DNA from: Adenophora triphylla var. japonica | Taxonomy: Eukaryota; Streptophyta; Magnoliopsida; Asterales; Campanulaceae | Direction of reading: 5' to 3' | Assembly (NCBI GenBank): GCA_022495995.1 | Contig: JAFEMH010000079.1 | Span: 186,001 to 250,000, forward strand | Length of the DNA: 64,000 bases | Shown here: positions 12,908-25,948 of the stretch, in pieces | Position numbering within the stretch: position 1 is the first letter of the stretch | How the letters are laid out: each line of letters begins with the position of its first letter | Position numbers and translations under genes: made by a program | The notes under the pieces: generated by a model | What the model was told of the DNA's origin: nothing | Database searches by the model: none | What the model saw: only the letters and a program-made list of their open reading frames with translations

Positions 12908-15855
12908 TTATGACAAAATTGCAGGTTCTGAAGCAAGTGGGCTTTTCTTGGCTGGAGTTGCTTCTCTACACAAGTTGCTAGGAGTATTAACCCTTGGACT
13001 AGGGCAGAAATGTCTCCGGGGCGACGAAAAAGAACTTCTTGGAGACAAACTGACTTCCTCCATAACACGAAATTGGAGCTCCGGAGGATAATCCCGAACA
13101 CACCCGATGCGGGGCCCGGCACCCGTCGTCCATTTGCAAGACAATTGATGTGCCAACTGATAAGATTTCATTCCTTTATGCGAGTTTATTCTCTGCATAA
13201 TCTTTTCCTTCAAAATGGGTTCTTCATAAACTTCTTCATCTTTATCAAATAAGTTGCGTTTTGAAACGGAGAATTCCATGTCTGATAAGTATTCTTCGGC
13301 TGTCTCGTAGCCGTCTGATGAACTAGCGGGGTCCGGTTGTTCTCCTCGCTTGAACATCTCTATGATGTCCTCTCTCTTTGGAATCTCGAGTGCAGTAATC
13401 TTTGAGTGAAATCCTTGGACCACTCGTGATAAAGGTGGTCTTTGCGTATTTTCTGCATCTTTGGAATATTGCTTTCTTGAAACATTTTCTTGATCTGAGA
13501 ATTTGGCTTCGGATTCTTCATTTGCATGGCTGAAATCGGGTTCTGATATGCTGTTTCTCATGCCAAAGCCAAGGCTACTTGCTCTTTTTACGAATGGTAC
13601 TTCATCCAAATCACCAGGTTCAGGATTTTTCTGGGAAAATGAAACGGAGAAAAGAATGAAAACCCGAATACATTTTTTTGGTCGTTCAATTTGGGTCGGA
13701 GGGAGTAACTTGCTAAAAAGTATTCCATCTCAAGTCTCAACTACATATAACCGTATTTTCAGAATAGTTATCGCTTGTACCTGAACAGTCTTGAGATCAA
13801 TGTTGTGTTCCTCGAGGAACAAAATGAACACCTCAAAGTTTTCTTCCGTTGGAAGGTAATGCCCACTGTGAGGCCAGACAGCCTATAAAGTTGAACATAG
13901 ACGATTAACAAAATATCAACAAAATAAATAAAAATAGTAAATTAAATTTAAGCTTGTTATGTTTACCTTTAGGACACCATCTACAATTACCAATCTCCCC
14001 GCAGACAACGTGGCCCCACCAGCCAAGAAACTCGAATGTTGAAACTTTCCTTTCTTCTTCTGCGCGATGTACAAAACCTTAGATGCACTAAGTACAAAAA
14101 TCCACTTGGCATCTTCGGGTCCTTCCCTTGTATCTATCAGCTTCTCACTTTGCTTGTACATGAACTTTCCATCCTGCAATGCAACTTCATAGGCTTCCCT
14201 CTCTATCTGCAATGTATAATATTTTTTGAAAATATGAACTTTCATTTAGGGACGGAGGGGATAAATAAAATTTTACGCTATGGAATACCATAGAAAGTTA
14301 GATGGAAATGTAAGCTCACCGGACCAAGATACTTGATACATTGCTGTTGAAGCTTTGACCGAGAGCATCTGTCAAGATTGACCTCTTTTCCTTCCCCTAT
14401 GTCAAGCCTGAAAATTCAAAATCAGCCTTCTCAGATAAACGATCTTGGAAATAAAGCAAATTTCTTATAAACATTCCGTGATCATCAAAGTAATCTTACC
14501 AATAGAAAAATGGCTGTTTGCTATTGCAATGGAGCCATTTGGCATAGTAGAATTGAAGATTATGACCATAGCGATGACGAGGGTCAATCTATTTCCCAAA
14601 ACATCAAAGGATCAGAAATGTGGCTATGAATTTGGCAAATGGTAAAATACAAAAGGTATGCAGTTATGAACTTACTGCCTCGAGCCAATGTTGCAAGGCA
14701 AGTTTTCGTGCCTTTTCATCCTTGGACAAGCCTTTTCCAACCTATCAATGAAGACAGATGCTACAAATTAGAGCTGAAATCAAGAAGCGGGCAAGTGGTA
14801 GACTTTGGGGCTTCAGAAAGCATGGATTTAAGGTAAGACCCCTTCCCAAGGAATCCGGAGCTTGTGCAGTTGGACTGTTGCACAAAAGTCCGATTTTTAT
14901 AGTAGATGAGTTACAGTTTGTAGTACATGTGTTACATTTTATAGTACATGTGTTACAGTTAATCGAACTGAGATAGCATGTATAGTACATGAATACATGT
15001 ACTATACAACAACAACAAGAAGAAGATGAAATCCAAGAAACCAACCTTGGCTGCTCGGGTTCTTGCTCTCGCCCAGCGTGAAATAGCTGTTTCGGGTTTT
15101 TCAATCTCAAAGAATGATACCGAACTATGCTTGAGTTCAGCAAAATCTAAGAGCTTCCACCTACAGTTATGCATGAAAAAGTTTCAAACTTTAGAAAGAG
15201 AGTGGCTAAATAGGAAATACATACTCCCTCAAACCCATAAAAATGTCGCACTTTCCATTCTGGTCCGTCCCAAAATAAAGGTCGTGCCTCTAATTAAGGA
15301 AATTGACGTAGTGAAATTTTATCATTATACAAGAAACGTACAAACTAGTAAAACATCTTTCTTAAAAACAAACGTTGACAAGTCAACTGCAACATTTATT
15401 CCGGGACGGAGGGAGTATAACACAATAAGATCAGTAACTGAAAGATACCATCTTTGTTCAACAAGAACAGCACAATCCGCAAGCTGTCTTCTAGTTCGAA
15501 AACTTTTGTACGTTTTCTGCAACTTCAATGCAGCCTGATCCCTTTTACCCAATGGTGGAAGAGAAATCGGGAGGGTCCTTTCAGGCAGACGATCTTCCTT
15601 CTCCATGGAAGACGACTTGAAAGATATATCCAAGTCTCTTCCATTAAAGCTAAGAGAACCTTCAATAATCATTCCATTAGTACCAACTGGTTTCATCTTG
15701 TTTGACTCGGAATCTTGACCTTTGAAACTTATTGACCGGTACACAGTGCTCACACCATCATCTCCAAAACTCAGTGATTTGACTAAGAAAGATTCAAGCC
15801 GGCTATCCAAATCATCATCAAAATTAGCAAATGGGCTAGAAAAGGATATCCCCAT
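12908..15855 (-). CDS. IQM-like calmodulin-binding protein (8 coding exons)
   Basis: This is a member of the plant IQM family (IQ motif, calcium-independent calmodulin binding, stress and stomatal roles known for Arabidopsis members). Minus-strand coding exons: 15855-15449, 15160-15046, 14741-14676, 14588-14500, 14407-14320, 14206-13967, 13882-13781, 13630-12908. All GT-AG joins stay in frame to 609 aa plus stop. The start [10 protein letters not shown] is an ATG at 15855; an upstream in-frame GTG is not used. The IQ-like motif is at about 107-125 ([18 protein letters not shown]). The family core follows: [40 protein letters not shown] in two exons, [17 protein letters not shown] and [14 protein letters not shown]. 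The last exon encodes a 240-residue Ser/Glu-rich tail. The gene converges with HST. It is clearly IQM; which subgroup is uncertain. Confidence 0.92.
15224..15415. mobile_element. Stowaway-like MITE in IQM intron 1
   Basis: CTCCCTCAAACCCATAAA and the inverted ttattccgggacggagggag ends are flanked by TA. At 192 bp it is the same subfamily and length as the copy in HST intron 3 (5945-6136, also 192 bp). Confidence 0.78.
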
Positions 15856-16707
15856 TTGCTTTTGGGAATGGGATTTCGAGACGGGAAGGATCACTATACC
15901 TGTTGAAACAACAAGGCGAAAAACTCAATAACAATTTCAACACAACCATCTATAGTAACAGGATAAAGCATAAACCTTAAAGAATCATAATCCAAGACTG
16001 GATTTTGGAGATATCTAGGAGTTAGATATAGATGAATAATCTATAATTCAATATGAACAGTCCAGAATTTATCTCAATAACCAAGATAGGTGTGATAAAC
16101 AACCTAGGACAAATTCATGTAACCAACTCCTAGAACAAATTAAAGACTAAATCTTGTCCCAACAATCTCTAATCTATGCAATCTTAAGGAGCAAACATTT
16201 TAAACACCCATAAGGCATGGCATTACAAAAAGGGCATTCATTCCAAAAAAAAAAAAAAATCAAATTTTGAAAAAATAAAATAAAAATCTTACATGGATAT
16301 AGAATGAGAAAAATGAAACTGGCTTGAAACAAATTCAAGCATCAATACAAAAAGCTTTAATCTGAGATCATCCATAAAGAATAACAAACCCCATTTCCCA
16401 CAAAGCAAAAAGAACAAACACCCATTTGCCACAACCCCTTAACAACAAAATTTCACACACATTTTTTTTTTTTTAAGATAATGGAAAAAGAAAATGGGAG
16501 AGAGAGAGAGAGAGAGTAATGTTTACCTAAACTGAGAGAGATTTTCTTGGATTGGGACTGGTCCAAAGATGCTTGAAATAAGGGAGAGAGACCAGGGAGG
16601 GGGGCAAGAAAACTGAAAAATAGAGCCCAAAAGAGAGAAAAATGGGAAATGGGGAAATGTATAGGCTGTGAAAGGAGAGAGAGTGAGCGGAGAATGTGGT
16701 TTGATTT

Positions 16708-16738
<31 letters not shown>

Positions 16739-16753
16739 CGATTGAATTTATAG
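15856..16753 (-). promoter_or_regulatory. IQM promoter, spliced 5' UTR and leader intron
   Basis: On the minus strand a TATA box CTATAAATTC lies at 16753-16744. It is followed by a CT-rich leader (the GA runs at 16709-16734 and 16499-16516 on the plus strand). A donor TTAG|GTAAAC ends the probable UTR exon at 16527. A matching acceptor CAG lies at 15902-15900, 45 bp before the ATG. The leader intron is thus about 627 bp. The transcription start is inferred at ~16715-16720. The region 16071-16887 has a near-identical copy at 59975-60774. Confidence 0.7.
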
Positions 16754-16887
16754 CCCAGGCTGTGTCCTTTCCAGTACACTTCTTAATTTAGTCTGCCATT
16801 AATATACACAGAGGTGGGAATGAGAGAGGAAGAGAGAGTCCCAACCACGTGTTAACCAGAGTAGTAATGAATGGCAAGGAAGTTTCG
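16071..16887 (-). repeat. Duplicated promoter block, copy 1 (IQM locus)
   Basis: This 817-bp segment holds the TATA box, UTR exon 1 and the 5' part of the leader intron of the IQM-like gene. It matches 59975-60774 in the same orientation with scattered substitutions and small indels. Similarity begins at atctcaataaccaagat and ends at caaggaagtttcg; sequence beyond both ends is unrelated. As the downstream half of this intron belongs to the IQM gene here, this is probably the source copy. Confidence 0.85.
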
Positions 16888-18071
16888 TTTGATTGAATAA
16901 ACTTAGAAAAAGATAATTCTACTTTACTACCTTATGGTATGAAGAAAGTTGATAATAGGGGTCCATTGGTTCTAATTTGACAAGTTAGGGTCTAATTTTG
17001 TTATAGAGCCTTTTTTAACTGTAAGTTAGAGAAGGATTCTAAAATCCCAAGTCATAATTCTTATGTCCCAAGAATTTTCGAGATTGGATCTTCAATTTTT
17101 GAATTGTTTCGGTTTTTTTAGAGTCTCAACAATGTTGGTTTGTGTAGTCTAGGGCGTCTAATATAGATTGCTATGTTGGCTGAGGTTAGAGATTTCGTTG
17201 CGGAGAAGAAGAGGATCAGGGTGTTGTGTGTGGGTGATTGAGGTTTACGGCTTTTGGTTTCAAAGCATAAGAGTTGGCTATGGAAGATAACGACAAAGGG
17301 GAAACCCAAAATGAAGCACGAAAGAGAAAACAATTGTTTTGTGTTGGGCATTTTATGGTGCATTAATGAAGGTGGACGCCGACAATGGAGAAGGGGGTAG
17401 CAAATTTTCTCAAATTTTATGTTCTTTTGAAGAAAAAGGTGAAGAGGAGTAGTTTCCCCGTTTTGTGATTGGTGATTTGTATTTTTTTTTTTTTGTTGAT
17501 TTGGTGGCAATGGTTATGGTGGTAGCATGGTGGTAATAAGGTGATGATAGTATAGATGGAGTTGGCAATGTTAGTGGAATTATAGATCTCGTTAATATTT
17601 TCACAAACAGTGACAACTTTGAAATTTTTATTTGTCAATTTTGTTAGTTTCGTTTATGTTTACCCTTTAAATTAAATGTCACGTGCATAACACATGACTT
17701 GATTTTATCTTATAAAACACGATTTATTACTTTTTTATATCACATTGCAATAACTTGAATAACTCGGAAAACCAATTTGTCGAAGAACTAATTCGGACAC
17801 CAAATTGAATTTTGCGAAAAACTCAAGTGTGAGACATTTGTACTTAGATACTCATTTACAATAGATGATAAAAACCTATTGTCATTTGAAAAGACTACGA
17901 TATATCTAAATCGAGACAAAGGGCTCCACATAGGGCTTCAGGAAAGAGAGTGCATGATAACTAGCCCTTCGAAGAGGTTTACTTGAAAGGGGATAGATAA
18001 AGGCTTTACGGGTGTTCTTAAGTTAAGGAGTAAGTTTACTGGTTTGAATAAAGTTTGGAAATGTTTGTAAT
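16888..18071. other. Intergenic, no recognised feature
   Basis: This spacer is upstream of the IQM promoter. Open frames at 17118-17638 are low-complexity Thr/Ile/Lys-rich readings with no domain or splice support. I see no gene or clear repeat. Confidence 0.5.
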
Positions 18072-18509
18072 CAGGAGCGAATTCAGGATTTTGGAGCCGC
18101 GTGGGTTTATAGTCGGTGACTTAGGTTAATTTTTTATTTTTTTTTGAAAATTCTGAAGTTTGAGGTGGGCTGGAGCCGAAGTATTTCTCAAAATGACACT
18201 GTTTCAAAAAGTATTTCCCAAAATGTCACACTTTTAAAAGTATTGACCAGAATAACCTAGTTTTTAGAATTCGCGGTTGGCAACTGCATTTTCAAAGTTG
18301 AATTCCCAGTTGCTAACCGCGTTTAAAAAAAATATAAAAAATTAGAAAAATTATAAACCCGCGGTTGCCAACTGCGAATTCTAAAAACTAGGCTATTCTG
18401 GTCAATATTTTTAAAATTGTGTCATTTTGAAAATACTTTTTGAAACAATGTCATTTTGGAAAAAAAATTCGGCTGGAGCCTACCTCAAATAAGCCTAGAT
18501 CCCCCCTTG
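18072..18509. mobile_element. hAT-type element containing a long inverted repeat
   Basis: The ends are CAGGAGCGAATTCAGG and, inverted, CAAGGGGGGATCTAGG. TTTGTAAT flanks both sides (18064-18071 and 18510-18517), a perfect 8-bp target duplication. The interior is a near-palindrome: arm 18185-18300 (repeats of caaaatg and tttttagaattcgcggttg) is inverted at 18358-18465. The transcript would fold into a long hairpin. It is non-coding. Confidence 0.87.
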
Positions 18510-18517
18510 TTTGTAAT

Positions 18518-18869
18518 ATGCCAAATTTATTTCCATTCAAAAGAATTAACTACCATCTACATGGACCCCTAATTGCATTTAAAATGCAACTTGAGGCCTT
18601 AATATGTCAAAAATGAAACCTCATACCTCAATTCTCAATCTTGCTTAAACTTGGGGGGGGGGGGGTTTGCTCTCTCTATCTTAATTGATCTTTAATTGTC
18701 TTTATTTATGTTACTCTCATTAATTATGCTACTTTAATTAATGCACACAATTTCCTTACAATTATGCTTGTTGTTCCGTACTTACGTGTTCTTTCCATGA
18801 AGTAGCCATGTTTTATGGGAATGGGAAACATAAAATAGATATATTCCCCGATCCAAAAATATTCATGTC
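18518..18869. other. Intergenic with poly-G tract
   Basis: There is no gene. A run of 13 G residues sits at 18653-18665; the rest is AT-rich. Confidence 0.6.
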
Positions 18870-19264
18870 AAAATCTTACAAAAAAAAAAAACACATTTTT
18901 TTTATGTTTAAAAAAAACGTGTTTTGTTTTTTTCGCTAGTGTCAGTGCCAATGTAACAAAGTGTCAGTGCATGTGTAACAAAGTACCAGTGTAAAAAAAT
19001 ATCAGTGTGACAAAATGTCAGTGTAAAAAAGTGTTAGTGCATGTATATTAAGTGCTAGTGTAAAAAGTGTTAGTGTTAATGTATCAAAGTGCCAATATTA
19101 GTGTAATAAAGTGTCAGTGTAAAAAAGTATCAGTGCATGTATATTAAGTGTCATTGTTAGTATAACAAAGTGTCAGTGTAAAAAAGTGTCAGTGTTAGTG
19201 TTATTAAGTGTTAGTGTAAAAATGTTTTTTCCTAAGCTTAGAAAAAAATGCGTTTTTTGTAAGA
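18870..19264. repeat. Tandem agtgtcagtgtaaaaa array with inverted ends
   Basis: About ten degenerate tandem units built from gtgtcagtgta / aacaaagtgtcagtg (roughly 20-40 bp each) occupy 18940-19220. They are enclosed by CTTACAAAAAA... at the left and ...TTTTTTGTAAG at the right, which are inverted with respect to each other. This resembles a MITE or foldback element with an expanded subrepeat core. No target duplication could be fixed because the flanks are A/T-rich. Confidence 0.6.
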
Positions 19265-19543
19265 CCAACTCAATATTTATACTTTTAACATTTTTTTATA
19301 TATATTAATTAATTTTTTTTAATATACATCAAACTAAATTATTCTTTAAATATTTCAAATATCTAGACAATGAAATTCTTTTACAATGATAACTAACTAA
19401 TCATAAATAATGATAGTTTATACAAAGTATGTCAAAATTTTATAAAATTTCAAAATTGCAAATATTTCGAAACAAAAGTTTTCTTCTAAAAATGTAAGTA
19501 TTTTGGGAAGGATTGAATACTATACTATCCTTAATTACTTATA

Positions 19544-19818
19544 CTCTCTCCGTCCCAATAAAAGCTTCACTAATTACCCAAAAGGGCGTCCCGTTAGAAG
19601 CTTCACCTTTTCTTTTTTGGCAAAGAATCTTTATTATTTTCTTCACTCATTCTCTCTCCTACATTATTTTAATATTCACAACACCATTATAATTTACTAT
19701 TCCCTCCACTAATTCTCTCTCCTATTTTCAAATTACACTCACAACATTTTTTTTTCTCCCATTTCCATAATTTGCGTGCCCACCCAAAAGGGTGAAGCAC
19801 TTATTGGGACGGAGGGAG
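19544..19818. mobile_element. Stowaway-like MITE
   Basis: CTCTCTCCGTCCCAATAAA and inverted ttattgggacggagggag ends are flanked by TA; inner motif aaaagcttcac/gtgaagcactt. Confidence 0.78.
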
Positions 19819-20525
19819 TATATTTAATGCTTATTAAAGTTTATTGTCAAAGAATACTAAAGGTCGGGTGAATAAATGTTATGAACAAATCTGAAAAACA
19901 TAACTAAAATGTTACTGGAAATCGTGAAATGACAATTTGTAAAACATTTTTTTCTTCTTCGGCGATAATATTTTAGAAATGAAGGGAGTACTTCATATTT
20001 AAAAAAAAAAATTATATTGTCTCTATCAAAATATATTTTTTTAAATAAATTAATTTAAAATTAATTATCTATTTTTTGAAAAGATATTCATCTTTAAATA
20101 CTCCCTTAAATGAAGATATTTTTTTAAAAAAAAATTGTCACGAAATGAAAGCCCAATTTCTTGGGGAAGTAGAACAAATAAATAAGCACAATTTATAGTG
20201 TTTATTTTGACTTATAAGCTATAAGTGCATAAATATTTAACTAAGTAGAAGGTTTTAGCAAATGAAATTGATTGTATTAGTGACCATTAGACCTATATTC
20301 TATTTATTTTATGTTTGAAATAATATACACACAAAATTATGTAAATTATTGTACATAATAATATGCTTAAGGGTGTTGTACATTGTGTTGTAAACTACAA
20401 ATATCTTAAGTCATTATATATACTAAAAATATGTTGTTAAAATAAATTTAAAATGATTAATTTTTTTTTTAAATGATTAAAAAAAATTTGACCCGACGGG
20501 GTGGGGGGTAAAGGGTGGGGATAGT
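19819..20525. other. AT-rich intergenic DNA
   Basis: No gene is seen. There are degenerate MITE fragments (agggagtac at 19984, atactccctta at 20099). The block 20435-20520 (gttaaaataaatttaaaat ... gacccga ... G-rich) is repeated at 21568-21640, on the other side of the hAT element. Confidence 0.5.
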
Positions 20526-21531
20526 TAGAGCTGTCAAACGGGCCGGCCCGGGCCAGCCCAGCCCAAGTCCACTGGGCTTCGCTTAATGTCGGGCCGGGCC
20601 GGGCCGGGCCTAAACATTGACGGGCCTAGTAAAAGCCAAGCCCGGCCCATGTAACCATCGGGCCTACGGGCCAAAACAATTACAGCATTTATGAGTGAAA
20701 GAACAGAAGCCAAAAGGTCGATTTGGAATGTTGTAATTGATTGGGTCGCAACGCCTTTTCCTTGGTGCCTTCTGTATGCTTGCTTACCTCTACTAGCATT
20801 CTGGAGAAAAAAATAAAAAAGAGCAAGAAGATAACAAATTGTAAGACCATTATCATTGAAAAACTAAGATTTGCCAAAGCAGGTACATATTTATCCCTTT
20901 AGTGTCATTTTTCGAAGTGTTATTCAGCAAAAGGAAGCATTATTTTAGCAATGTCACACTACACAACCATTTGTGCAAGAAACTGAGAGTAGTCAGTTAA
21001 TCACAGTCATAATCCAAGTGTGAAATTATGAAAATATTGTATAAAGTCAACCACAAAATATCCTTTGATAGTTAACATGATACAAAGTAGGCCAAACTCT
21101 GTTTTCATAGTATTGTTTCCGTTCTCCGCCGCAAACCACCCATTTGCCTGTTTTAACAACTTCCAATAGATTAATATCAATTTTGGAATTAAGAAACAGA
21201 AAAACAAGTTAACAGCGGGAAACCCAGAAGAAAAAAAATGAAGGGGATCTATGATTTGTATCAACTTACATTGTAGAGAATGTGGGAAAAGAAGAAGAGG
21301 AAGAGAGTGGCAGTAGATAGATAGGGTTTTTTAGTTTTTAGGTTTTATTTTTCTGGGTCGGGCCGGGCTTTATCGGGCTTTTCTGGGCCGGGCCGCTTGA
21401 GCCCACGGGCCTACCGGGCCGGGCCAAAGAGACCCGATTTTTTTCGGGCCGCCTAATTTGAGGCCCAGGCCCTTTAAAATCCGGGCGGGCTGCACCGGGC
21501 CCACGGGCCGGGCTCGATTTTGACGGCTCTA
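20526..21531. mobile_element. hAT-like non-autonomous element with GGCCGGGCC repeats
   Basis: Left end TAGAGCTGTCAAACGGGCC and right end, inverted, TAGAGCCGTCAAAATCG are the usual termini of a plant hAT group. Flanks gggatagt (20518-20525) and ggggtagt (21532-21539) match at 7 of 8 bases. Both subterminal zones are rich in CGGGCCGGGCC, unlike the AT-rich surroundings. The 300-600 bp centre has no recognisable coding domain. Confidence 0.75.
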
Positions 21532-21927
21532 GGGGTAGTGCTTGTGAGTGGAGTGGGGGTGGGGAGCTGTTAAAATAAATTTAAAATAATTAATTTTTTT
21601 TTTGACCCGAGGGGGGGGGGAGGGGCAGGGGTGGTAGTGGTGTGTAGGGTAGGGGTGGTGGTGGTGAGTGCGTGGGTAAATTTGTAGTCAACTCAATCGA
21701 ATATTTTTCGGAAAATATTTTTCTTACCAAACAGTCGAAAACATATTTATCTCATTTTTTGAAAAATATTTTCATTTTTTGAAAAATATTTTGTAGGAAA
21801 TCATTTTTCGGAAGATGTTTTACGCTAAACAAACGGAGCCAAATAGAACTAAAATTTTCAATACAATTATGGGACTTTTACGTGTGTTTTCGATAGATTA
21901 AAATAGCAGCGTGATGAAGTAGACTAA

Positions 21928-22809
<882 letters not shown>

Positions 22810-22854
22810 TAAGCCTCAAGTCACCCTTTGTATAATTGCCTAAAATAATATTTT

Positions 22855-23170
22855 CCAATTTAAATTGTTATTATTAAAATGGTTTAGGTTATTTCCTTGA
22901 AAAAACCTCATGCTACCAAATAAGACTCCAAGCCTAAAATCGTTAAGTCAAAATTGGGATTGTACACCCTTCAACATCATGTCTAGTTTCTAAGAACACC
23001 ATCATATATTAATCACATATTAAGGGAGAAGTCAGAAAATTTGGCAAAGGGGTCGAAATTACTTGGGAAATAAAAATTATACTTCCTCTTCTGACTCGTT
23101 TCAAGGCTCTTATTTTTTTTTTAGTTTATCTCAGTTTAAAAGTTTTAGTTGTTTTATTACTTAAAATAGA
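22855..23170. repeat. Segmental repeat, intact copy
   Basis: This block matches 27545-27754 for its first two thirds and 36747-36930 for the remainder. The second copy was split by the Mutator-like insertion 27755-36746. This copy therefore shows the empty site (catatattaatcacat) before insertion. It has no coding content. Confidence 0.85.
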
Positions 23171-23639
23171 TAATGAAACCCACTTTTTAATTAAAAATCA
23201 ATCAAAATATGATTTTTTATTTATGGGAATAGAACTGATATAAATCGCACTCCCCTACTGATAGGATGCAGACATACCACATTAGCCATTGATCGAAAAA
23301 AGTCTCATTCCAACTTGAGTTAATTTTGGCAGGAGCGATGTCATATTCAGTTAAATATCGAGTACTTCCTCCTTTTCATTTGAAGTTTCACCAATTATTA
23401 AAATGCATATCCCATTTGATATGTCACATTTTTTAAAATAATAAAATTTTATTATGAGGCATTTACCAAATAATCCCTCTATAGAAACAAAACTACTTCC
23501 TAAGACAATTTATAATTTGATTAACCATTTAGTCCCTAGCTTAATAACTACACCCTCCCAAACATTTTACTAAGTTTACCCTCCTATCATTTCACTAAGT
23601 CCAATCTCTTTAACAATTTAATTTCTCTCCAACCACCCT

Positions 23640-25290
23640 CACCTTAGGTCACCCCCTCCCCATCTTCTCCGGTCAACACTTCCGGCAACCATCAACTCCG
23701 GCGACCAACTCCGGCGACTTTTTCCGGCGACTTTGTTTTTTTTTTTTTTTTTTTTTTTTTTTACGCCGGCGACCAAACAACTGAGAACATAACTTATCAG
23801 TAAGTTCTCAGTTGTCAACTACTAAGAACACAATTAACTCCGGCGACTACCAACTCCGACGACCACCAACTCCGGTGACCTCTCCGGCGATCAAACAACT
23901 GAGAACTTAACTTATCAGTAAGTTCTCAGTTGTCAACTACTAAGAACACAATTAACTCCGGCGACTACCAACTCCGGCGACTACCAACTTCGACGACCTC
24001 TCCGACGACAAAACAACTGAGAACATAACTTATCAATAAGTTCTCACTTGTCAACTAAACTACTAAGAACACAATTAACTCCGGCGACTACCAACTCTGG
24101 CGACCACCAACTCCGGCGACCTTTGCGGTGACAAAACAACTGAGAACTTAACTTATCAGTAAGTTCTCAATTGTCAACTAAACTACCAAGAACACAATTA
24201 ACTCCGGCGACTACCAACTCCGGCGACCACCAACTCCGGCGACCACCAACTCCGGCGACCCTCCAGCGACAAACAACCGAGAACTTAACTTATCGGTAAG
24301 TTCTCAGTTGTCAACTAAACTAATAAAACATGATAAACTCCGGCGACCTCCCCAACGACCACCAACTCCGGCGACCTCTCCGGCGACCAAACAACTGAGA
24401 ACTTAACTTATCAGTAAGTTCTCAGTTGTTAACTAAACTAATAAGAACATGATAAACTCCGGCAACCTCCCCGACGACCACCAACTCGGGCGACCTAACA
24501 ACCGAGAACTTTACTTATCGGTAAGTTCTCGCTGTCAACTAAACTACTAAGAACACGATCAACTCCGCGGCCACCAACTCCGACGACCACCAACTCCGCG
24601 ACCTCTCCCAAACAACTGAGAACTTAACTTATCAGTAAGTTCTCCGTTGTCAACTAAACTTCCAAGAACTCGATCAACTCCGGCGACCACCAACTTCGGC
24701 GGCCGGCGACCAAACAACTCAGAACTTAACTTATCAGTAAGTTCTCAGTTGTCAACTAAACTACTAAGTACACGATCAACTCGGGCGACCACCAACTCCG
24801 GTGACCTCTCCGACGACCAAACGACTGAGAACTTAACTTATCAGTAAGTTCTCAGTTGTCAACTAAACTACTAAGAACACGATTAACTCTGACGACCACC
24901 AACTCTGATGACTAAACAATTGAGAACTTATCAGTAAGTTCTCAGTTGTCAACTAAACAACTAAGAACACGATCAACTCTAACGACCTATCCGGCGGCCA
25001 AACAACTGAGAATTTAACTTATCAGTAAGTTCTCAGCTGTCTCCACTAAGAACACGATCAACTCCGACGATCACCAACTCCGGCAACCAAACAACTGAGA
25101 ACTTATCAGTAAGTTCTCAGTTGTCAACTAAACTACTAAGAACGCGATCAACTCCGGCGACTAAACAACTGAGGACTTATCAGTAAGTTCCCAGTTGTTA
25201 AGTAAACTACTAAGAATACGATCAACTCCGGCGACCAAACAACTGAGAACTTATCTCAGTTGTCAACCAAACTAGTAAGAAAAATTAAAA
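23640..25290. repeat. Tandem hairpin array inside element A
   Basis: About 15 units of 75-125 bp. Each combines one to four copies of ctccggcgacc with the inverted repeat CAACTGAGAACTTA ... TAAGTTCTCAGTTG (14-bp arms, loop around acttatcag), then tcaactaaactactaagaacacgat. Units differ by point changes and by the number of cggcgacc repeats. A 26-base T run (about 23737-23762) interrupts the first unit. The inverted motif recurs in a different setting in element B. Confidence 0.9.
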
Positions 25291-25813
25291 AAATATTTAT
25301 CAAGTGAAACTTTTTAACAAGATGTAGTTTCTAGAAATCATATTATATTATTTCGCCGCAAAATAAATGTCTATTTTTTCAAATATACATTTAATTTAAT
25401 AAATGCATATCTATTGGACAAATTAATTGTGCTAATAACAAATGACTTGAGAAGACTGGTATGGTTCCTAGGAACCTACTAGTTGTCCTGCTTTGAACCA
25501 TGAATTTAAACATAATTTCTTGCGAAAATTAATGCTGATAAAAATGGTATCAAAACCACATGGACAATAAACTGGGGAATGGGGTTCCTTCTACATACTT
25601 TTTTTTTTCATCTTCTTTCTTTCCAACTCCTCACCCCACCCCCACCATACAATGAATTTTCCCAATACAAACCAGACCACAGAATGTAGGGGTGTGTATA
25701 TATATACATATATTTATATATGTATAGATTAGAGAGAGAAAGGGAGAGAGTGAAACATAGAACCTCTTGATTTCCTGCAAGTGCTCTTTCTCTCTCTCTC
25801 CCGTTCTGATTAT

Positions 25814-25948
25814 GTCCGACGAAGCCTCATCGTCGTCCGGAGATCTGGCCCACAACAGCACATTGCCACGTCGGACGTCGGTAGATCTGACCCGATTCAT
25901 AGAACTTGGAGGCGTGAAACATAGATTTGTGTTTGGTCGGAGATAGGG
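25814..25948 (+). pseudogene. Possible captured gene start in element A
   Basis: An ATG at 25814 opens MSDEASSSSGDLAHNS... (44 codons, stop near 25946). It is preceded by a CT/GA-rich leader and an AT-rich TATA-like stretch (25696-25725), so it resembles the 5' end of a host gene. The frame ends without a recognisable domain and the product is unknown. Capture of gene pieces by Mutator-like elements (Pack-MULEs) is known; that this is one is inference. Confidence 0.3.

Noticed and set aside
15856..15894. Extending the IQM-like protein upstream to position 15894
   Set aside because: The codon there is GTG; the ATG at 15855 ([10 protein letters not shown]) fits the family, and the upstream bases lie in the spliced leader.
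23640..25290. CRISPR-like repeat-spacer array
   Set aside because: This is a plant genome; units are diverged, spacers are related to each other, and the array lies within a transposon with 9-bp duplications.
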